Below are positions 59,859 through 64,000 of a stretch of 64,000 nt of DNA, one piece after another (within the stretch, counting starts at the first letter, position 1; the number at the start of each line of letters is the position of its first letter). Under the pieces are notes generated by a model. It did not search any database, was not told where the DNA came from, and saw only the letters and a program-made list of their open reading frames with translations. This DNA is from Pseudomonas putida (GTDB taxonomy: Bacteria; Pseudomonadota; Gammaproteobacteria; Pseudomonadales; Pseudomonadaceae): the NCBI RefSeq assembly GCF_002741075.1, contig NZ_CP016634.1, forward strand, positions 3,378,001 through 3,442,000, written 5' to 3'. Made by a program: the position numbers and the translations under genes.

Positions 59859-61394
59859 ATGAGTACCAGCCTCAACCTAGCCCCTGAACTATCCGTTGCC
59901 AGCACCGCTTTCCCCTCCCGTCCATTAAACGGTCCTTCGCCGGACCTTGAGCTCAGCCCTCGCCTGCATAACCGCGACCTCGCCCCTACCCGTATCGAGG
60001 GTCGTCGATGGGGCCGCTACAGCATCTTCGCGCTGTGGACCAATGACGTGCACAACATCGCCAACTATTCCTTCGCCATGGGGCTGTTCGCCCTGGGCCT
60101 GGGCGGCTGGCAGATTCTGCTGTCCCTCGCGATCGGTGCGGCGTTGGTGTACTTCTTCATGAACCTGTCCGGCTACATGGGACAGAAAACCGGCGTGCCG
60201 TTCCCGGTCATCAGTCGCATCGCCTTCGGCATCCATGGCGCGCAGATACCGGCGCTGATCCGAGCGGTGATCGCCATCGCCTGGTTCGGTATCCAGACCT
60301 ACCTGGCGTCGGTGGTGCTGCGGGTACTGCTCACCGCCGTCTGGCCGCAGCTGGCCGCCTACGACCACAACAGCCTGCTCGGCCTGTCAAGCCTGGGCTG
60401 GTTGTGCTTCGTGGCGATCTGGCTGGTGCAGTTGGTGATCCTTGCCTACGGCATGGAGATGGTGCGCCGCTACGAGGCCTTCGCGGGCCCGGTGATTCTG
60501 CTGACCGTGGCGAGCCTGGCCGGATGGATGTACTTCCAGGCCGACGCCCGCATTGCCTGGTCGGTGGCCGAACCGCTGACCGGCTACGAGATGTGGCGCA
60601 ACATCTTTGCCGGCGGCGCGCTGTGGTTGGCCATCTATGGCACCCTGGTCTTGAATTTCTGTGATTTCGCTCGCTCCTCACCATGCCGCAAGACCATCCG
60701 TGTGGGCAACTTCTGGGGCCTGCCGGTCAACATCCTGGTGTTCGCCACCATCACCGCAGTGCTGTGCGGCGCGCAGTTCCAGATCAACGGCCAGGTGATC
60801 GACAGCCCCACCCAGATCGTCGCCTCCATCCCCAGCACCCTCTTCCTGGTGCTGGGCTGCCTGGCGTTTTTGATCGTCACCGTGGCGGTGAACATCATGG
60901 CCAACTTCGTCGCTCCGGCGTTCGTGCTCAGCAACCTGGCGCCGCGCCATTTGAACTTCCGCCGCGCCGGCTTGATCAGCGCCACCCTGGCAGTGCTGAT
61001 CCTGCCCTGGAACCTCTACAACAGCCCACTGGTGATCGTGTACTTCCTGTCGGGCCTGGGCGCCCTGCTCGGTCCACTGTATGGCGTGATCATGGCGGAC
61101 TACTGGCTGCTGCGAAAAGGCCAGGTCAACGTGCCGGAGCTCTATAGCGAAAACCCCGCCGGGGCCTACTTCTATACCCGCGGCATCAACCTGCGCGCCG
61201 TCGCCGCTTTCCTGCCGGCCGCCCTGCTGGCCATCGTGCTGGCCCTGGTGCCCAACTTCCACAGCGTCGCACCGTTCTCCTGGCTGATCGGGGCGGGCAC
61301 CGCAGCCACCCTCTACCTGCTGGTTGCCCCGCGCAACCGCCAGTACCTCGACGTCAGCGGTGAAGCCATCGCCGTTGACCACAGCAGCCATTGA
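59859..61394 (+). CDS. NCS1-family permease (allantoin/hydantoin type)
   Basis: 511 residues, twelve helices after a ~45-residue hydrophilic N-terminus. NCS1 motifs: RRWGRYSIFALWTNDVHNIA in TM1, GQKTGVPFPVISRIAFGIHG, AIAWFGIQTYLASVVLRVLL with the substrate-stacking Trp, and TLVLNFCDFARSSP. It should bring in allantoin, hydantoin or a purine with Na+ or H+. It is followed 13 bases later by a racemase-family enzyme, the usual NCS1-HpxA pairing of allantoin users. The ATG at 59859 has AGGAG 9 bases upstream. Confidence 0.9.
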   Translation: MSTSLNLAPELSVASTAFPSRPLNGPSPDLELSPRLHNRDLAPTRIEGRRWGRYSIFALWTNDVHNIANYSFAMGLFALGLGGWQILLSLAIGAALVYFFMNLSGYMGQKTGVPFPVISRIAFGIHGAQIPALIRAVIAIAWFGIQTYLASVVLRVLLTAVWPQLAAYDHNSLLGLSSLGWLCFVAIWLVQLVILAYGMEMVRRYEAFAGPVILLTVASLAGWMYFQADARIAWSVAEPLTGYEMWRNIFAGGALWLAIYGTLVLNFCDFARSSPCRKTIRVGNFWGLPVNILVFATITAVLCGAQFQINGQVIDSPTQIVASIPSTLFLVLGCLAFLIVTVAVNIMANFVAPAFVLSNLAPRHLNFRRAGLISATLAVLILPWNLYNSPLVIVYFLSGLGALLGPLYGVIMADYWLLRKGQVNVPELYSENPAGAYFYTRGINLRAVAAFLPAALLAIVLALVPNFHSVAPFSWLIGAGTAATLYLLVAPRNRQYLDVSGEAIAVDHSSH

Positions 61395-61407
61395 TAGGGA
61401 CATCCTC

Positions 61408-62136
61408 ATGCGTATCCTGATTGCCAACGTCAACACCACCACCGCCATCACCGACGCCATCGCCGAACAGGCACGCAGCGTGGCATCCCCCGGTACCGAG
61501 ATCGTCGGCCTCACGCCGTGGTTTGGCGCGGAGTCCGTTGAAGGCAACTTCGAGAGCTATCTTGCCGCCATCGCCGTGATGGACCGGGTGCTCAATTTCG
61601 ATCAGCCCTACGATGCGGTGATCCAGGCTGGCTATGGCGAGCATGGCCGCGAAGGCCTGCAGGAGTTGCTCGATGTACCGGTGGTGGACATCACCGACGC
61701 CGCTGCCAGTACCGCCATGTATCTGGGCCACAAGTACTCGGTGGTAACCACGCTGGACCGCACCGTGCCGCTGATCGAGGACCGCCTAAAGCTCTCGGGC
61801 CTGTACGATCGCTGCGCCTCGGTCCGTGCCAGCGGCCTTGCAGTGCTCGACCTGGAGGCTGATCCGCAGCGTGCCGTGCAAGCGATCGTCGAGCAGGCCG
61901 AACGTGCGGTGCGTGAAGACAAGGCGGAAGTGATCTGTCTGGGATGTGGCGGCATGGCCGGGCTCGATGAACAGATCCGTCAACGTACCGGGGTGCCGGT
62001 GGTGGATGGGGTCAGTGCAGCGGTGAGCATCGCCGAATCGCTGGTGAGGCTGGGCTTGAGCACCTCGAAAGTGCGTACCTATGCGACACCGCGTGCGAAG
62101 AAAGTGGTGGGTTGGCCGATGATGTTCGGACGTTAA
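61408..62136 (+). CDS. Asp/Glu (hydantoin/allantoin) racemase-family enzyme, first Cys absent
   Basis: 242 residues, two-domain Asp/Glu-racemase fold. MRILIANVNTTTAITDAIAE start; the second catalytic cysteine is present in VICLGCGGMAGL (about residue 180). At the position of the first cysteine, where racemases read ACFG or similar, this protein has IQAGYGEHGREGL, with glycine. Allantoin racemase HpxA needs both cysteines, whereas the decarboxylase branch (AMDase) works with one. The permease neighbour suggests hydantoin or allantoin chemistry, but racemisation is uncertain. It is translationally close to the NCS1 gene and ends the unit. Confidence 0.83.
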   Translation: MRILIANVNTTTAITDAIAEQARSVASPGTEIVGLTPWFGAESVEGNFESYLAAIAVMDRVLNFDQPYDAVIQAGYGEHGREGLQELLDVPVVDITDAAASTAMYLGHKYSVVTTLDRTVPLIEDRLKLSGLYDRCASVRASGLAVLDLEADPQRAVQAIVEQAERAVREDKAEVICLGCGGMAGLDEQIRQRTGVPVVDGVSAAVSIAESLVRLGLSTSKVRTYATPRAKKVVGWPMMFGR

Positions 62137-62200
62137 GGCCTCGCTGTGCGCCGTCCTCGCTTCCACAGCAGCAGTGGAAGCGACGACGGCGCCAACATCC

Positions 62201-62446
62201 TCACCTTCCGTGCACAGGTCGATCACGGCGCAAGAACAGGCACACCCCCATGACCATCGCAAACGTCTTCCAAGGCATGACGTCAATGCCATGAAACGTC
62301 TCGAGATGTACGTAGAAAATGCTGCCCAGCCCTCCCATGAACAAGGCGATGCCCAGCCATTTGCGCAGTCCGGGCGCTTTCATCCGTCGGTCGATGAACA
62401 ATGCCACGATGAACATCAATACGATTTGCAATGGATCTTCAAACAT
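62201..62446 (-). CDS. Small unrecognised membrane protein
   Basis: 81 residues: two hydrophobic segments (IVLMFIVALFI, ~8-18, and WLGIALFMGGLGSIFYVHL, ~30-48), basic loops and a third weak segment (PWKTFAMVMGVCLFL). I cannot assign a family. Its ATG is 5 bases after the stop of the upstream gene, so translation is probably coupled. No RBS of its own is visible. Holin-like size and topology are noted, but no phage genes surround it. Confidence 0.5.
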   Translation of the reverse strand: MFEDPLQIVLMFIVALFIDRRMKAPGLRKWLGIALFMGGLGSIFYVHLETFHGIDVMPWKTFAMVMGVCLFLRRDRPVHGR

Positions 62447-62451
62447 AGGGC

Positions 62452-62904
62452 TCAGTACTTGAAGATCATTGAAATGGATGAATGCCGAGGCCCGATGCCA
62501 CTGCGAACGCTGGCATCGATACCGATCAACCGGTCGCCTGCGTAATAACGCAGCAAACGTTCAGCGACGAACGCGAGGGTATCGACTTTGGTTGCTACAG
62601 CGATCCGCGCACGCAAGACGGCGCCAGAGATCGCGTCAGTTAACGTGCACCGCTGATCATTGAGCGCGCCGTATTGTCCACGGTTCAGCGGCTGTGAAAT
62701 CACCACTTTCATGAGGCAGGGTAGTTCCCTTGCCTGCATCCGGTCATAGAGCTTCATTGCTCTTTCGATGATGCGATTGTTTATCTGCCGTGCCACGTCG
62801 AAGGAAAGCGTCTTTAACTGAGAACGTCGCCTGACCTCGCAGTCCAGAATGTCAAAGACCACATCCCGATAGCCGATCACTCGATAGCTGTTGTTGTTTT
62901 GCAT
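62452..62904 (-). CDS. Unrecognised protein, coupled with the small membrane protein
   Basis: 150 residues, no membrane segment or signal peptide. Starts MQNNNSYRVIGYRDVVFDIL; the middle is basic and helical (SQLKTLSFDVARQINNRIIE), followed by a RYYAGDRLIGIDASVRSGIG stretch and an aromatic C-terminus (MIFKY). I recognise no domain. An AGGG-type RBS precedes the ATG at 62902-62904. Base composition here is lower in GC than in neighbouring genes, and the pair lacks any metabolic link with them, which may indicate an acquired segment. Confidence 0.55.
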   Translation of the reverse strand: MQNNNSYRVIGYRDVVFDILDCEVRRRSQLKTLSFDVARQINNRIIERAMKLYDRMQARELPCLMKVVISQPLNRGQYGALNDQRCTLTDAISGAVLRARIAVATKVDTLAFVAERLLRYYAGDRLIGIDASVRSGIGPRHSSISMIFKY

Positions 62905-63046
62905 GCACCTACCCTTGCGTTCAAAGTCATCGCTGGAACGCAGAAGGTGCCTTGCCAGAGGCGCGAGCAATACCCGCCGTTTCGTTGTTTACCGCATGAT
63001 TTTTCCAAGCCGGCAATGAGGCTAATTTCCCTAAGACACAGATGCC

Positions 63047-63385
63047 TCAGTCATCGCGCGTCAGCACTTCCAGCAACTCGATTTCGAACGTCAGGTCGGA
63101 ATGGGGCGGGATCGACCCTACGTTGCGCTCGCCATATCCCAAATGCGCCGGCACCATCAGCTTGCGCTTGCCGCCAACGCGCATGCCCATCAGGCCCTGG
63201 TCCCAGCCTTTGATGACTCGACCGGTCCCGATCACACACTGAAACGGCTTGCCTCGCGACCAGGACGAATCGAACTCGCTGCCATCGGCCAGCCAGCCGG
63301 TGTACTGGGTGGTGATCAGCGCGCCCTTGACCACGGCCTTGCCGTCGCCTTCCTGGATATCGATGATTTGCAGTTCGCTGCTCAT
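63047..63385 (-). CDS. FKBP-type peptidyl-prolyl cis-trans isomerase
   Basis: 112 residues, single FKBP domain without signal peptide, hence cytoplasmic. Landmarks: ALITTQYTGWLADGSEFDSS (active-site Tyr and Asp), FQCVIGTGRVIKGWDQGLMG with the conserved Ile and Trp, and RKLMVPAHLGYGER. It lacks the IF flap insertion of SlyD, so it is the FkbP/FKBP12-like form. It accelerates proline isomerisation in folding proteins. 39 bases downstream of the DMT gene stop on the same strand. Confidence 0.93.
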   Translation of the reverse strand: MSSELQIIDIQEGDGKAVVKGALITTQYTGWLADGSEFDSSWSRGKPFQCVIGTGRVIKGWDQGLMGMRVGGKRKLMVPAHLGYGERNVGSIPPHSDLTFEIELLEVLTRDD

Positions 63386-63424
63386 GGCGGTTTCCTCGAA
63401 GCGGATTTCGTGGCCGCCCTTTTC

Positions 63425-64000
63425 TCAGGAATGCGCCGCTTTGGCAAGACGTCGTGGCGCCTCGTGCTGGCGCATCGACCACAGCACGCCGCCAATCACC
63501 AGGATGATCGCTGCGGCTTCAAGCAGGGTCGGCCCGGAATGCCGCCAAAGGAAGGCATAGAGCAAAGCGAACAGCGTCTCGAAGACGATCAGTTGCCCAC
63601 TCAAGGTCAGCGGCAGGCGCCTTGAGGCGGCGTTCCAGAAGGCGGTGGCCAACCAGGACCCGAATACCGCGCAGCCAAGGCATGCCACCCAGAACCACCA
63701 CCAACGCGAGGCAGGTGCTTGCACCTGCAACTGCTGCGGCTGCCACCCAGCCAATAGCGCGACCATGACCAGGCTCGCCAGGCCAGTCATGACGCCAATC
63801 AGTACCGACCACTGATGCCCATCGAAATGCCCGCAACGCTTTAGGCAACGGCTGTTTTGACCGGCGTACCACGTCCAGCACGCCAGCGCCCCCAGGGCGT
63901 AGAATAGCCCCAGCAGTTTGTCGGTGACATCGCCGGGGGCGAAAGCGAAGGTTTCCAGATTGATGCACAGCATGCCGGCCAGGATGAGCGCCAAAGGCCC
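63425..64000 (-). CDS. DMT/EamA-family transporter (C-terminal 191 residues; 5' end outside)
   Basis: The frame is open to the window edge (codons read GPLALILAG), so the N-terminus is missing. Five to six hydrophobic helices are visible, including LLGLFYALGALACWTWYAGQ and LVMVALLAGW. The last repeat has the EamA-type ending LPLTLSGQLIVFETLFALLY, then ILVIGGVLWSM. Probably an inner-membrane metabolite exporter. The gene reads toward the FKBP gene. Confidence 0.8.
   Translation of the reverse strand, partial: GPLALILAGMLCINLETFAFAPGDVTDKLLGLFYALGALACWTWYAGQNSRCLKRCGHFDGHQWSVLIGVMTGLASLVMVALLAGWQPQQLQVQAPASRWWWFWVACLGCAVFGSWLATAFWNAASRRLPLTLSGQLIVFETLFALLYAFLWRHSGPTLLEAAAIILVIGGVLWSMRQHEAPRRLAKAAHS

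Overview
The window reads as a chromosomal segment of a fluorescent Pseudomonas, most likely of the P. putida group. The grounds are high-GC coding with typical Pseudomonas codon use, P. putida-style REP elements (TTCGCGGGTAAACCCGC cores), and recognisable rluB-scpBA, recQ, trkH, puuE-uraD-allA-puuD and gcl-hyi-glxR-ttuD-pyk blocks. This assignment is inference from family knowledge; no database search was possible.

Layout. 1-9.4 kb: start of an amino-acid permease; a compact minus-strand cluster rluB-scpB-scpA-yciO-rnm (RNA modification and turnover, chromosome condensation); divergent yciB-yciI; then an envelope-stress module with a coiled-coil membrane protein, a CpxR-like regulator, a Spy/CpxP-like periplasmic protein and a CpxA-like kinase. 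9.4-22.8 kb: housekeeping and accessory genes (nitroreductase, TrkH K+ uptake, two AraC regulators, a metallophosphoesterase, an EamA transporter, a PlpD-type patatin autotransporter, MarR, RecQ, YgfB, a cupin).

22.9-35.0 kb: a surface-adhesin locus. A 2162-residue RTX adhesin carries a Lap-type N-terminal retention module with a TAAG site, two kinds of ~245-residue repeats and a C-terminal RTX/type I secretion signal. It is divergent from its probable secretion system: a TolC/LapE-like outer-membrane protein, a LapB-like ABC transporter with a degenerate C39 domain, and a LapC-like adaptor. The 510-base divergent region holds a FleQ-box-like site and other repeats.

35.1-62.1 kb: a purine-ring and glyoxylate catabolic region. 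pucM, puuE, uraD, allA, puuD and an NCS2 permease (urate to ureidoglycolate and glyoxylate) are followed by two Tsx-like channels. Further on, gcl-hyi-glxR-ttuD-pyk carries glyoxylate through tartronate semialdehyde and glycerate to pyruvate, with a urea transporter behind it. An NCS1 (allantoin-type) permease with an Asp/Glu-racemase-family enzyme lies at 59.9-62.1 kb. Three divergent promoter regions across 24 kb (pucM/puuE, glcG-like/gcl, eamA/NCS1) each carry two copies of one palindrome, TTGTATACAA or TTGTACACAA, one nearer each gene. This points to a single GntR-type regulator, not encoded here, controlling the dispersed pathway. Genes between these blocks include an LTA-synthase-like sulfatase, a DUF808 protein, a RutR-like TetR regulator, a Kv-type channel, a sulfate-binding protein and an RNA-methyltransferase-like protein. 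The window ends with an unrecognised small gene pair, an FKBP isomerase and the end of a DMT transporter. I saw no rRNA, tRNA, CRISPR array or insertion sequence.
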